Counted from the first letter of the stretch, positions 8,003 through 17,977 are shown. The stretch: 64,000 nt of DNA from Desulfuromonadaceae bacterium (GCA_028687585.1 JAQTZV010000013.1:80381-144380); one strand, 5' to 3'. The notes: a model not told the origin generated them from the letters alone. Made by a program: numbers and translations.

Positions 8003-9791
8003 ACAGGTTCCTTTCCCGTCTCTGCAGGTTCGCCAGCGGCAGCATAATCGTTGCCGTGGTTCCCTTTCCGGGAGAGGATACAACGGCAAATCGCCCTCCC
8101 ATCTGCTCGATACGCTGCCGTACATTGTAGAGGCCATAGCCGCACATGGAATCTACCGTCAAACTCACCGCTATCTTGTCGGAGCCGACTCCATCATCTT
8201 TGACCTGTACCAGAACACATTCATTTTCACTTTTTATCGAAAGTGTTGCGGCCTTGACTCCGGCATGTTTCACCACATTCAACAACAGTTCCCGCACCGC
8301 CTGGTACAATGAATAGCGCATCTCGGCAGTCAATTGCACGGCTTGGCCTTCAGAGACAAAGGTAACCGTGAGCGCATAATCGCTTCCCATTGAGGAGCAG
8401 AGCCACTTAAGGGTATCCTCGATCGGGGAGCTGTCCAGAAGAGGTGGGCGCATCCGAAACGTGAGCGAGCGGATATCCTTGATTGATGCAGCCAGAAGAG
8501 ATGTTGCCTCATCTGCCAACGTACGCTTCTCATCGGCAATGATCAAATCCGCAAGCGCGTCGAATTTCATTTTTGCCAGCAATAATGCCTGCCCTACCCG
8601 GTCGTGCAGCTCACCGGCGATCCTCTCCCGTTCACGCTCTTCCGCCCAGAGAAGATCAAAAGAAATTTTTTTCATCTTTTCATGGGTGCGGACCAGTTCG
8701 GCGGTTCTCTCGACGACTTTCACTTCCAGACCGGCATGCGCTTGAACAAGGTCGATTTCTGACTGTTTGAGCGCGACAAAATCCCAGGCGAGGTTGGTCA
8801 GTTTCTCAATTATTTTGATATCGATGATTGTGTAATCGGTAGGTTTATTGCCGACTCCCAGCACCGCAACAATGGCATTATTGCGAACGATCGGCACGAC
8901 CAGTTCGCGATGTATGGGAACGTGCCCCGGCGGCAGCCCCTTGCGGCCGGAAAGTGAGGCATACTCATTATGAATCAGCGGCTTTTTTTCACGAACACAG
9001 TCCGCCCACACCCCGGCCTGCGCAAGTGGCTGGTGCATACCTTTCGTCATATTGGTACAGAAAGTGGACAGTGTATTACTGGACCATGTTTGCAACGTCA
9101 GTATTGACTCGTCTGCAGCGACAAAGTGAACAAAACCGATGTGACTGCCGGTCAGAGCCTCAGCCTCATCAACAAGCTTGGTCAACAGCTTCTCAAGTGA
9201 ATGGCCAAAGGCAAATTCACTGATTCTGAGGCGGGACAACAGCACCTGCTCCACCCTCTTGCGCTCGGTGATATCGAAAACAACCCATAACTCGCCCTCT
9301 TCCGCTGGAGTAGCCAGCAGATGTGACCAGAACGAACTGCCGTCGGGAAGCATCATGCGCATCTCCCACGTCTGCACCTCCATTCCGGAATATATTTTTT
9401 TATGGTGCAGGCGATAGATTCCCCGATCTTCTCCGTAGATGAATTGAGATATCGGCTTACCGAGCAGACTGTGCTTCTCTACACCAAGCATGGCCGTAAC
9501 TGTGCTGTTAGCCGCAACGACCACTCCTTGTTCACTGACGGTAAGAAAACCGACCGGAGCCTGGTCGTAGATATGGAGGTATCGCGCTTTTAGGGTCGCC
9601 AACTCAGACTGCGCATTGATCAGCTCTTCATTCTGCATCTCCAGTTCAATCTGATGCACCTGCAGTTCATGAAGAAGTCTTTCCGTTTGTTCGGGTGTTC
9701 GGCGCACCTGTGAAGCAGCCGTTTGAGCTCTGAACTTCTCTTCGGCCCGATGACGGAGCTTCCGGGCAGATTCAGTCAGTTTTTTTGTCAT
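7956..9791 (-). CDS. PAS-GAF sensor histidine kinase, NarX/DegS type
   Basis: A 611-residue cytoplasmic kinase. In order: a coiled coil (about 1-65) with the same HELQVHQIELEMQNEEL segment as the hybrid kinase at 4343-5821, a PAS domain (about 70-175, ending DITERKR), a GAF domain (about 190-345), and a HisKA_3 helix with the acceptor histidine in RIAGELHDRVGQAL. The HATPase_c domain has ELLLNVVKHAG, DDGVG and GYGLYNVRQRIEQMGG. With no membrane segments, it should sense a soluble or diffusible signal through PAS or GAF. It forms a cognate pair with the downstream, overlapping NarL-type regulator. Confidence 0.93.
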   Translation of the reverse strand: MTKKLTESARKLRHRAEEKFRAQTAASQVRRTPEQTERLLHELQVHQIELEMQNEELINAQSELATLKARYLHIYDQAPVGFLTVSEQGVVVAANSTVTAMLGVEKHSLLGKPISQFIYGEDRGIYRLHHKKIYSGMEVQTWEMRMMLPDGSSFWSHLLATPAEEGELWVVFDITERKRVEQVLLSRLRISEFAFGHSLEKLLTKLVDEAEALTGSHIGFVHFVAADESILTLQTWSSNTLSTFCTNMTKGMHQPLAQAGVWADCVREKKPLIHNEYASLSGRKGLPPGHVPIHRELVVPIVRNNAIVAVLGVGNKPTDYTIIDIKIIEKLTNLAWDFVALKQSEIDLVQAHAGLEVKVVERTAELVRTHEKMKKISFDLLWAEERERERIAGELHDRVGQALLLAKMKFDALADLIIADEKRTLADEATSLLAASIKDIRSLTFRMRPPLLDSSPIEDTLKWLCSSMGSDYALTVTFVSEGQAVQLTAEMRYSLYQAVRELLLNVVKHAGVKAATLSIKSENECVLVQVKDDGVGSDKIAVSLTVDSMCGYGLYNVRQRIEQMGGRFAVVSSPGKGTTATIMLPLANLQRRERNLYEHNSSFGRRSSDFS

Positions 9792-9916
9792 TGCCGCGAT
9801 CCTCCAACATCCCGAGAAAACATATCTGTCACGACTGTTCGCACTGTTGGATTATATCACGTCTTCCCGCATCCGCATCCGGGACACCAAAAAAACTTTT
9901 ATACAGCTCCTTGGTA

Positions 9917-11399
9917 TTACAGCCGATTCAGGCGGTTTTTATAGATATAGTTCGTTCCCTGAAAATAGCCTAACGCATCCAGAAGCAGTTCCTCCTGCGG
10001 CTTTATCACCGTAGTTGCTCCATCCTTCCGGACAAAGCTGAAATAATCGGCCTCTTTTTTCGGACCGAGTACCAGCAGCTTGTCGCCTTGAATATAGCCA
10101 AGTTTCTGATACGTTGAAATAAAGGCCCGGTCAGTCCAGGGATCTGACGTAAGAATGTTTTTGCCGATAAATGCACTGGTATATTTCATGCCAAGCAGAC
10201 TGAGAACCGTTGGAGCAACATCAATCTGGCTCATCATGCGATCTACTACCCGTGGTTTGATATGCGAAGGAGCATAAATAAAGAGCGGAATTTCATAATT
10301 TTTTACCGGCAACGCCAGTTTTGCCGCACTGCCGGCACAGTGATCGGCAACAACAATAAACAGGGTATCGTTAAACCACGCCTTCTTTTTTGCTTCAGCC
10401 AGGAGCCGCCCGATCGCATAATCTGCGTACTTTACCCCGCCAGCCCGACCGGTATGCGACGGAATATCAATCTTTCCCTCAGGATAGGTGAAGGGACGGT
10501 GATTCGACGTGGTCATCACGACACTGAAAAAAGGCTTTTTATCGGCATATGAACGGTCGGCCTCTTTGATAACCTTCAAAAAAAGATCCTCGTCACAGAC
10601 GCCCCAGGCATTGGTAAAGGTTATCTCTTCTTTGGAAAAGTTCGTCCGGTCAATTGCGGTAAATCCATTATGTTCGTAAAAATAGTTCATGTTGTCGAAA
10701 TAACCATGGCCGGCATAGATAAACTTGTTATCGTAGCCTTTCTCCTTCATAACAGAACCCCATGAAACAAAATTTTCATTGTCAGGCCGTTTCACGATCG
10801 AAGTACCGGGTAACGGCGGCATCGAAAGGGTAAGCGCCTCAAGACCACGTACCGTACGGGTCCCGGTTGCATACAGATGCGAGAAGGAGAGCGATTCTTC
10901 GCCCAGTTTATCCAGGTTCGGTGTCAGTCCCTTTGTCAGCCCCATAGTACTGCCGAATGCGGTCAGATATTCGGCACTCATACTTTCTTCAATTACCAGG
11001 ACAATATTCAAACGTTTTTCCACGCCACCCGGTTGAATAATCCGCGAAACCGAGGGGGTATTTTTGTCAATAAATCGGCTCTCTTTTTCCTGCACCATGC
11101 TCCTTAAGCGAGCAATAACCGTTTTATCATCCCTGTTGACATAAAATTTATTGAAATCAAGTTCATTATTTCTGAACGCCGAAAAGAGACAATAAATACC
11201 GTTTCCTGCCAGCTCGTTCGCATAATTATTCGGCGATATCTGCGAGAGCGACAGATCAACAGCAGCAAATGAAAGCAGCGGCAGAGTGAAAATTGCCGCG
11301 CCAACCTTCAGGCGACCACGGATTTTTGATGCATAGGAAAATGATCGTGAAAGGTGTTTTCTAAACGGCAGGAATACGCCGATATTGAGCAGCAGCAGT
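9917..11399 (-). pseudogene. Truncated second copy of the LtaS-like sulfatase gene
   Basis: The sequence is nearly the same as the 3' three-quarters of the full gene at 16073-17977. The reading frame is intact to the normal C-terminus and keeps the alkaline-phosphatase-fold motifs (VIEES, YATGTRTVRG, VVADHC). At the 5' side the match stops at about 11399, where a TAA comes directly before the matching LLLLN-type segment, so the N-terminal membrane region is lost. An ATG at 11098 could still give a 393-residue soluble catalytic domain, but without a membrane anchor or signal. Compared with the full copy it has a four-residue insertion after AFGST and scattered substitutions, so the duplication is not very recent. 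I call it a pseudogene; a functional fragment cannot be excluded. Confidence 0.8.
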
Positions 11400-11532
11400 T
11401 AGGCAACATCTTTCGCACGGTGCACCGGTACCATCCACTGCTCATTCAACGGTAATCTTACGGAGTTATCGCGCTGTTCAGAGCAAGTGTTGCAACCGTG
11501 TGAGCCACCAATTGCCCAACAGCCAAATTCCA

Positions 11533-11961
11533 TTAATAGCCTATACGGCCAGGCATTTCAGCAACTGCCGGAACAGAATACTCTGTCGCACCCTGTGCGG
11601 TCAGTGCCCTGACTTTGTAGAAATAGATATGTTCGGCTGCCGCAGAGGTGTCTGTGTATTCCCGGCGAGTGGCATCAACCGTGGCGACTTGTGCAAAAGG
11701 GCCGCTCTGGAATGTTCCCCTGACAATTTCATATCCGGTAGCCTGCTCGCCTCCGGATGGCTGATGCCATGACAAATGCACACCGGACGTGGCAATATTC
11801 ACCCGCACTCCTGTCGGGACCGGTGTTTGTATCTGCACCGACGAAACCGGTTCATTTAGTGTAGTTGCGGACACCGGTTTACTTGCGCCGTCCGCAACTG
11901 CGCAGCCCAGCATGAAAATGCCGCATAACAGTACGCCGGTCCCTCTGAAATACCTGTTCAT
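11533..11961 (-). CDS. Fibronectin type III lipoprotein
   Basis: A 142-residue lipoprotein. The signal peptide ends in FMLGC, giving a lipidated cysteine near residue 19. The rest is one fibronectin type III domain (about 50-140) with VHLSWHQPSG, YEIVRG and YFYKVRALTAQG. The start at 11961 follows GGGAGG at 8 nt; a start at 11982 would overlap that site. It follows the multicopper oxidase on the same strand, but a terminator lies between, so it is at most partly co-transcribed. An envelope binding or scaffold role near the oxidase is an inference. Confidence 0.8.
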   Translation of the reverse strand: MNRYFRGTGVLLCGIFMLGCAVADGASKPVSATTLNEPVSSVQIQTPVPTGVRVNIATSGVHLSWHQPSGGEQATGYEIVRGTFQSGPFAQVATVDATRREYTDTSAAAEHIYFYKVRALTAQGATEYSVPAVAEMPGRIGY

Positions 11962-12013
11962 TGTGTTGCCTCCCCCCTGCATTCTCTGCAGTGCATGATA
12001 TTACGTTCCTGCG

Positions 12014-12045
12014 AAAAAAGGCGGGCCCCAAAATGGAACCCGCCC
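12014..12045 (-). terminator. Intrinsic terminator after the multicopper oxidase
   Basis: GGCGGG and CCCGCC arms, with an inner CCA/TGG pairing, are followed on the minus strand by TTTTTT. Confidence 0.8.
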
Positions 12046-12074
12046 GTAATGGTACCTATGGATCGATGAAACGG

Positions 12075-14150
12075 TTATAGCTGCGGTCTGTACGGCCGCA
12101 TCATCTCGTTATCTTCGTGGTCGATGATGTGGCAGTGCCAGACATAACCGGGACCAGTTGTGGGGTCGAAGGCAAACTGATTAACACCGGCAGCGGGTGC
12201 ACCGGCACCGGTCGTTGGACTGTCAGTCGGTGCCCAGCGGACGAGGATACGGCTCACTTCGCCCGGATACATGACTACTGTGTCTTTCCAGCCGGCTTCA
12301 TTGGCCAGTGGAGGTACTGCCTTACCCTGGAGGTACGGAGTGATTGCAGGGTTACCGCCAACTGCGCCATCAGCATTCGGTGTCAAGTAGTCGAGCGGCG
12401 GGCCGTAGCCGGGGGCAAAAATACCACCAGGAAACAGTTTTGACCAGGCAGCATCATATTTTTTTCCCTGGAACGGCTGGCGATTAACCAGTTGAAACTG
12501 TACCAGGTGGAGGTGGATCGGGTGTGCATCTGCCGTTAGATTGATTATTTCCCACTGTTCGGTATCACCAACCCTCGGCAGTTCGCTGGCATAGGTGTCC
12601 TGCATCATACCGTCGCCGTAGAGAAACTGGCTGCCGGCAGGTACGGAGCCGTCGGTCGACCGCTTGCCGCTCCATTTAGTGTTGTTTACCAGGACTTCCA
12701 GAGGACCGGCCATACCCATTACTTCCTTGAGGGTGAGCTGACGCTTGACGCTCGGTATAACGCTTGCTGTTCCGATCAACGGATTGACGAGACGGACAAT
12801 TGCCGGCGGTTGGCCGATTCCGCCGCGCAACGTCGCTCCGACAACTGCCGGGTTGAAACTGGCATCGGCCACAGCAAGAGGGGCTCCAACACGGAACTGC
12901 ATGATCTGACCAACCGTTTTCGGGTCTGCAGGTGCCCCATTGGGGAACGGTGCCTTGGCATTGTTGGTCAACAGGATATTGGTATTGGCGAACGCCGTGA
13001 AATCGACAATCACGTCTGCCCGTTCACCCGGGGCAATAAGCAGCGAAGTCAACGGCACCGGAGCATCAAGCAGTCCGCCGTCCGTGCCGATCTGATAGAA
13101 TACCATCTTGTTGTCGAACTTCAGGTTGTAGAACCGGGCGTTTGAGCCGTTGAGCAGACGGAGGCGATAGCGCTGCGGAGATACTGCCTGAAATGGCCAG
13201 CTTTTGCCGTTTACAACGATCGTGTCGCCGAAAAATTCAGGAATCCAGAAGGGATGGGTGGCCGGGTTGAGGCCAAGATCGGGAAACAGCAGTTGCCCGT
13301 TAGTGTCAAACATCCGGTCCTGGATAACGACTTCCATTTCCTGGGCGCCGGCCGGAAGATTGAGGCCGGTAGCCGGTACGCCGGTATCGAAAGCATCGCG
13401 CAGCAGATAGAATGCGGCCAGACCGCCATAGACATTGGTTCTGGTAGCACCGAGCGCATGGTCATGGAACCAGAGGGTGGTGGCCTCCTGAGTGTTGGGG
13501 TAATGGTAAATCGCGCTTCCTGGCGCTGTTGCAGCGGCAGTGGCATACGCTGCTCCGGTCACCCCTGTGGGAGTGAACCACTGGCCGGGACCACCGTCAT
13601 AGAACGAGGATACTTCGGCGCCGTGCATATGGGTGGACATGGGGACCGGGCCGGCATACGCCGCAAACGAGCCCATTTGACCGGTCGGGTCGGCCCAGTG
13701 AAGAGTCTGGTCGACAGTTATGTATTTTTGTAGAATTGGTGGAGTGCCATCTGCTTGCTGCAGATTATTCACATAGGTAACGTCAATCGGAGTACCCCGC
13801 TGCGCTTCAACGGTAAAACCGGGGTAGAGCGCCGGCGCAGCGCCTACCTTGTACCCCCAGACGTAAGACCCGGCATTGAAGGGTGGGAGAAGCGGCGCGT
13901 ACATAGAGGCAGGGAGGACCATCTGTTGGAACTCCTCCGCAGTTACGCTGTAGCCGGTACCGGCCTGAACCCGCGGCGCGGCACCTCCGCTTGCCGGACC
14001 AAACACCGGCATAGGTTCGACGAATTTTGGAATGTTCTTGCCAGGGAGCGGGGTCTGCAAAATCTGTGTGTTAGCCAAAGGTGACTGAACATTTACCATC
14101 AGAGCAAATGCACCAGCCAGGAATGAAGCCGCTAAGTGTCGATTTTTCAT
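12075..14150 (-). CDS. Exported multicopper oxidase (CotA/bilirubin-oxidase-like)
   Basis: A 691-residue protein with a signal peptide (about 1-26), so it is exported. All four copper-binding histidine clusters are present: MSTHMHG (about residue 175), LWFHDHALG (about 230), HPIHLHLVQF (about 550) and YVWHCHIIDHEDNEMM near the C-terminus. The last provides the type 1 cysteine and the type 3 histidines. The spacing and the MHG and WFHDHA forms resemble CotA-like oxidases, which couple substrate oxidation to O2 reduction; the substrate here is unknown. In Geobacter, exported multicopper proteins such as OmpB have been linked to metal-oxide reduction, but this protein is not shown to be one of them. 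It follows an AraC-type response regulator by 112 nt and has a strong AGGAGG site. Confidence 0.93.
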   Translation of the reverse strand: MKNRHLAASFLAGAFALMVNVQSPLANTQILQTPLPGKNIPKFVEPMPVFGPASGGAAPRVQAGTGYSVTAEEFQQMVLPASMYAPLLPPFNAGSYVWGYKVGAAPALYPGFTVEAQRGTPIDVTYVNNLQQADGTPPILQKYITVDQTLHWADPTGQMGSFAAYAGPVPMSTHMHGAEVSSFYDGGPGQWFTPTGVTGAAYATAAATAPGSAIYHYPNTQEATTLWFHDHALGATRTNVYGGLAAFYLLRDAFDTGVPATGLNLPAGAQEMEVVIQDRMFDTNGQLLFPDLGLNPATHPFWIPEFFGDTIVVNGKSWPFQAVSPQRYRLRLLNGSNARFYNLKFDNKMVFYQIGTDGGLLDAPVPLTSLLIAPGERADVIVDFTAFANTNILLTNNAKAPFPNGAPADPKTVGQIMQFRVGAPLAVADASFNPAVVGATLRGGIGQPPAIVRLVNPLIGTASVIPSVKRQLTLKEVMGMAGPLEVLVNNTKWSGKRSTDGSVPAGSQFLYGDGMMQDTYASELPRVGDTEQWEIINLTADAHPIHLHLVQFQLVNRQPFQGKKYDAAWSKLFPGGIFAPGYGPPLDYLTPNADGAVGGNPAITPYLQGKAVPPLANEAGWKDTVVMYPGEVSRILVRWAPTDSPTTGAGAPAAGVNQFAFDPTTGPGYVWHCHIIDHEDNEMMRPYRPQL

Positions 14151-14262
14151 AAAGAGTACCTCCTGTAAGTTTTTTACAGAATCGCTGTTTGTTGAGTATA
14201 TAACTAGGGGAATATTGCGGTTTATTGCGAGGATGTTGCGACCGTGAGAAAAACCGACGGGA

Positions 14263-15045
14263 TTAGCCGGCCAGAGAGTCTAACTCTTTATTTACCTGGG
14301 ATTTTTTAAATGCGGAGGGAGCGAGGCCGGCAATTTTTTTGAACTGCCGGTTAAATTCACTTACGTCACCAAAACCGATCATGTAGGCTACCGATGTAAT
14401 GGATAAGCCACCTTTTCGTAACAATATCTTAGCCCGTTCTATTCGCCTGATGGTCAGAAACTGCATGGGGGTCATGCCGACATGAAGCTTGAAATTGTAA
14501 CAGAAATGAAATTTGCTCGTCCCTGCCTGCTTGGCCAAATCATCCAGATAAATCCGTTCAGTCAGGTTTTCATTCATGTAGCGTACTGATTTAAGGAGGC
14601 CTTCCGGAAGATCTGCGTGCAACTGCACAGCATCGTCATTGTCACGCCATTTGCAAATAGTGGTTGATGGAATCCTGGTGGCAGAATTTGCACGTTTGAG
14701 TTTTATCATGCTCAAAATCAAGGGTTGTAACTCACGTATATCAACCGGCTTTTTGAAATACTCACGCGCACCGGCCTTAAAGGCCCTGATTACCACCTCT
14801 TCAGAACTGCTATCGGTAAGGAAGATAATCGGCACTGATACGCAACATTTTTTGATCTTACGCAATAAAGAGAGACCAACCTGCGGATTATAACCGGAAT
14901 CAAGCGCTATAACTGAAAAATCGCAGGATGGCAGTGATTCATATGCCTCCTTCAAATCAGCAAAAAACAGCCGTTCTTCACCGAAGTCCAGCGCCTCGTA
15001 AAAGGAGCGATGCATCTTGTCTGTAATAACGCAGATGGAGTCCAT
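14263..15045 (-). CDS. Response regulator with AraC-type DNA-binding domain
   Basis: A 260-residue protein. The receiver domain (about 1-120) has the likely acceptor aspartate in VIALDSGYNP and the lysine in YFKKPVD. After a linker, an AraC/XylS helix-turn-helix pair occupies about 150-250 (LDDLAKQAGTSKFHFCYNFK, then SITSVAYMIGFGDVSEFNRQ). It lies upstream of the multicopper oxidase on the same strand and is the best candidate for controlling it. No kinase is adjacent. The ATG at 15045 has no clear Shine-Dalgarno; a TTATAC hexamer sits about 8 nt upstream, so a leaderless mRNA is possible. An alternative start could be further in. Confidence 0.88.
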   Translation of the reverse strand: MDSICVITDKMHRSFYEALDFGEERLFFADLKEAYESLPSCDFSVIALDSGYNPQVGLSLLRKIKKCCVSVPIIFLTDSSSEEVVIRAFKAGAREYFKKPVDIRELQPLILSMIKLKRANSATRIPSTTICKWRDNDDAVQLHADLPEGLLKSVRYMNENLTERIYLDDLAKQAGTSKFHFCYNFKLHVGMTPMQFLTIRRIERAKILLRKGGLSITSVAYMIGFGDVSEFNRQFKKIAGLAPSAFKKSQVNKELDSLAG

Positions 15046-15363
15046 AAATTTGGTATAATTTCACTCTGTAACGTTCATTTGCCGGAATTCTGCCGGGAAG
15101 TATTCGCACTTCGAAAGCAACAAAAGTGCCAATCTTCTTTGACATCGCTTCGGCGGAATAATTTGATATTAAGACCTTCAGGCAGTTCGAGCTAACGTAG
15201 CCTGTTGACTCACTTTCAAGTATGAGCGTTACCGTTATTTTCCAGAGGACAAAAAACTCCAAAATTTTAAATATAATTGAAATAACAAGACCGTGATGTA
15301 CAATATGTGGCCAAATCACGTTTATTCGACGTGGTTTAATACATGTTATAAAGGATTATCTCT
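15046..15363. other. Divergent intergenic region
   Basis: 318 nt between the minus-strand AraC-type regulator and the plus-strand thioesterase. It should hold both promoters. TATAAT occurs on the plus strand near 15050-15057 without a good -35. Before the thioesterase, AAAGGA provides a ribosome-binding site. Open frames here look like chance, and I see no RNA gene. Confidence 0.4.
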
Positions 15364-15792
15364 ATGAACAGTAACAAATCAACGAGCTATCACTTTTTTA
15401 TCCCCTACATAGTGCGCGTTGCCGACGTCAACTACGGCGGACATGTCTCGAACGCGGCAGTACTCAGTTTCTTTCAGGATGGCCGCATCGCGTATCTTAA
15501 ACAGTTCGGCTATTCCGAACTGGATATCGGCGGTTGTGGCATCATACTGCCGGAGGCACATGTACTCTATCAGGCCGAGATGTTTCTTGGAGATGAATTA
15601 CGCATCGGAGTACGGATCAGCGAACTACGCAATTCTGCGTTCGTCATGGGGTACAGAATAGAGCGGGGCGAAACAGAAACAGCTCAAGGCACCACCAATC
15701 TGGTCGCATTCGACTACCAGATTCGAAAGCCGTGCCGTCTGCCGGAACCATTTAAAGAAGTTGTGACACTCTTCGAAGGGTTGGAGGACTAA
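15364..15792 (+). CDS. Hotdog-fold acyl-CoA thioesterase (4HBT family)
   Basis: A 142-residue single-domain protein. The N-terminal VADVNYGGHVSNAAVLSFFQ matches the active-site helix region of 4-hydroxybenzoyl-CoA-thioesterase-like hotdog proteins, with aspartate and GHV-N in the usual places. The family normally forms dimers or tetramers and hydrolyses acyl-CoA thioesters in the cytoplasm; the substrate cannot be read from sequence. The ATG at 15364 is 8-9 nt after AAAGGA. It stands alone on the plus strand between minus-strand genes. Confidence 0.85.
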   Translation: MNSNKSTSYHFFIPYIVRVADVNYGGHVSNAAVLSFFQDGRIAYLKQFGYSELDIGGCGIILPEAHVLYQAEMFLGDELRIGVRISELRNSAFVMGYRIERGETETAQGTTNLVAFDYQIRKPCRLPEPFKEVVTLFEGLED

Positions 15793-16072
15793 AGGAATTA
15801 TTTTGTAATCGGGAAAAAGTAATGCATATCTTGCGAAGGAGTATCCGAAGGGTTTCCGTGGCGACCGTAAGCCAAGGCACGAGATCAGAGGCGATGGGCT
15901 ACCGGTACAGATCGGGGGATGACTCTGAGAAGTTCCCGGGCAAATTTGCTCACGGTCCAAGCCGTGAGAACGAATCTCCGATGTACCAAAAACAACATAT
16001 ATAAGTACGTTCCGTTCAGTCGTGAACTGTTTCAATTTCCCGAATGTGCGAAAGTCGCGCGAAAAATCGAAG
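15793..16072. other. Unexplained 280-nt intergenic stretch with a 7-bp hairpin
   Basis: It lies between the thioesterase stop and the sulfatase stop (converging genes). It contains CTCACGG-TCCAAG-CCGTGAG near 15949-15968, without a T-run. Short frames cross it on both strands, but none has a good ribosome-binding site or a recognisable product. Confidence 0.35.
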
Positions 16073-17977
16073 CTACAGCCGATTCAAACGGTTTTTATTA
16101 ATATAGTTCGTTCCCTGAAAATAGCCTAACGCATCCAGAAGCAGTTCCTCCTGCGGTTTTATCACCGTAGTAGCTCCATCTTTCCGGTCAAAGCTGAAAT
16201 AATCGACCACCTTCTTCGGACCGAGTACCAGCAGCTTGTCGCCTTGAATATAGCCAAGCTTCTGATACGTTGAAATAAAGGCCCTGTCAGTCCAGAGATC
16301 TGACGTAAGAATATTTTTGCCAACAAATGCACTGGTATATTTCATGTCAAGCAGGCCGAGAACCGTTGGAGCAACGTCAATCTGGCTCATCATACGATCG
16401 ACTACCCGTGGTTTGATATGCGAGGGAGCATAAATAAAGAGCGGAATTTCGTAATTTTTTACCGGTAGTGCCAGTTTTGCCGCACTGCCGGCACAGTGAT
16501 CGGCAACAATAATAAACAGGGTATCGTTAAACCACGGCTTCTTTTTTGCTTCAGCCAGGAGCCTCCCAATCGCATAATCTGCGTACTTTACCCCGCCATC
16601 CCGACCGGTATGCGACGGAATATCAATCTTCCCCTCCGGATAGGTGAAGGGGCGGTGATTCGACGTGGTCATCACGACACTGAAAAAAGGCTTTTTATCG
16701 GCATGTGAACGGTCAGCCTCTTTGATAACCTTCAAAAAAAGATCCTCGTCACAGACGCCCCAGGCATTGGTAAAGGTTATCTCTTCTTTGGAAAAGTTCG
16801 TCCGGTCAATTGCTTTAAAACCGTTATGTTCGTAAAAATAGTTCATGTTGTCGAAATAACCATGGCCGGCATAGATAAACTTGTTATCGTAGCCTTTCTC
16901 CTTCATGACAGAACCCCATGAAACAAAATTTTCATTGTTAGGCCGTTTCACGATCGAAGTACCGGGTAATGGCGGCATCGAAAGGGTAAGCGCCTCAAGA
17001 CCACGTACCGTACGGGTCCCGGTTGCATACAGATGCGAGAAGGAGAGCGATTCTGTGGCCAGTTTATCCAGGTTCGGTGTAAGCCCCTTGGTACTGCCGA
17101 ATGCGGTCAGATATTCGGCACTCAGGCTTTCTTCAATCACCAGAACAATATTCAGACGTTTTTCCACGCCACCCGGCTGAATAACCCGCAAAATCGAGGG
17201 GCCATCCTTGTCAACAAAGCGGCTCTCTTTTTCCTGCACCATGCTCCTTAAGCGAGCAATAACCGTTTTATCATCCCTGTTGACATAAAATTTATTGAAA
17301 TTAAGTTCATTATTTCTAAACGCCGAAAAGAGACAGTAAATACCGTTTCCTGCCAGCTCGTTCGCATAATTATTCGGTGATATCTGCGAGAGCGAGAGAT
17401 CAACAACAGAAAATGAAAGCAGCGGCAGAGTGAAAATTGCCGCGCCAACCTTCAGGCGACCACCGATTTTTGATGCATAGGAAAATGATCGTGAAAGGTG
17501 TTTTCTAAACGGCAGGAATACGCCGATATTGAGCAGCAGCAGTACCGCAAGAATTGCAGTCACCGGGTAGGATTCTCTGATGTTGCGAACAACTTCAGTG
17601 GTATATATCAGGTAATCAACAGCAATAAAATTAAAGCGGGTGGCGAATTCATCAAAGAACGTGTATTCGGCAACGACATTAAAAAGCATGAGATAGGTAG
17701 TGACAAACAGTGCCAAGTATGAGCACCACCTGAACAAAACGCTGTTGAACACCCGATCGGGAAGGATAACAACAATTACTACCAACGGGATGACACAATA
17801 TGAAAAAGTCACGCAGTCAAAGAAAAACCCGACCGCGTATATTTTAACAAACAATAGCGGCTTCAGATCCAGCTGGGGAAGCGATTTTACCAGTAGAATA
17901 GTCCGGGTCAGCACTGAAAAAACAACAATAGTCAGCCAGAATGTGTAAAGCGAATGAAACCTGTTTTTTATCTGCAT
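16073..17977 (-). CDS. LtaS-like membrane sulfatase/phosphoglycerol transferase
   Basis: A 634-residue inner-membrane enzyme. About five membrane segments fill residues 1-200. A periplasmic alkaline-phosphatase-superfamily domain follows, with a likely metal-binding glutamate in VIEES, the nucleophilic threonine in YATGTRTVRG and the metal site in IIVADHCAG. This is the layout of lipoteichoic-acid synthase and OpgB/EptA-like enzymes, which move phosphoglycerol or phosphoethanolamine onto envelope glycans or lipids. The exact substrate here is unknown. It lies downstream of the IPT protein and the lptFG genes on the same strand, which fits an envelope role. A truncated copy lies at 9917-11399. 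Confidence 0.9.
   Translation of the reverse strand: MQIKNRFHSLYTFWLTIVVFSVLTRTILLVKSLPQLDLKPLLFVKIYAVGFFFDCVTFSYCVIPLVVIVVILPDRVFNSVLFRWCSYLALFVTTYLMLFNVVAEYTFFDEFATRFNFIAVDYLIYTTEVVRNIRESYPVTAILAVLLLLNIGVFLPFRKHLSRSFSYASKIGGRLKVGAAIFTLPLLSFSVVDLSLSQISPNNYANELAGNGIYCLFSAFRNNELNFNKFYVNRDDKTVIARLRSMVQEKESRFVDKDGPSILRVIQPGGVEKRLNIVLVIEESLSAEYLTAFGSTKGLTPNLDKLATESLSFSHLYATGTRTVRGLEALTLSMPPLPGTSIVKRPNNENFVSWGSVMKEKGYDNKFIYAGHGYFDNMNYFYEHNGFKAIDRTNFSKEEITFTNAWGVCDEDLFLKVIKEADRSHADKKPFFSVVMTTSNHRPFTYPEGKIDIPSHTGRDGGVKYADYAIGRLLAEAKKKPWFNDTLFIIVADHCAGSAAKLALPVKNYEIPLFIYAPSHIKPRVVDRMMSQIDVAPTVLGLLDMKYTSAFVGKNILTSDLWTDRAFISTYQKLGYIQGDKLLVLGPKKVVDYFSFDRKDGATTVIKPQEELLLDALGYFQGTNYINKNRLNRL

Noticed and set aside
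14978..15319. A minus-strand frame of 113 residues over the AraC-type regulator promoter
   Set aside because: It overlaps the regulator start and has no recognisable sequence or start signal.
15822..16004. A possible small gene or group II intron relic
   Set aside because: No intron domain V, reverse-transcriptase motif or convincing start was found.
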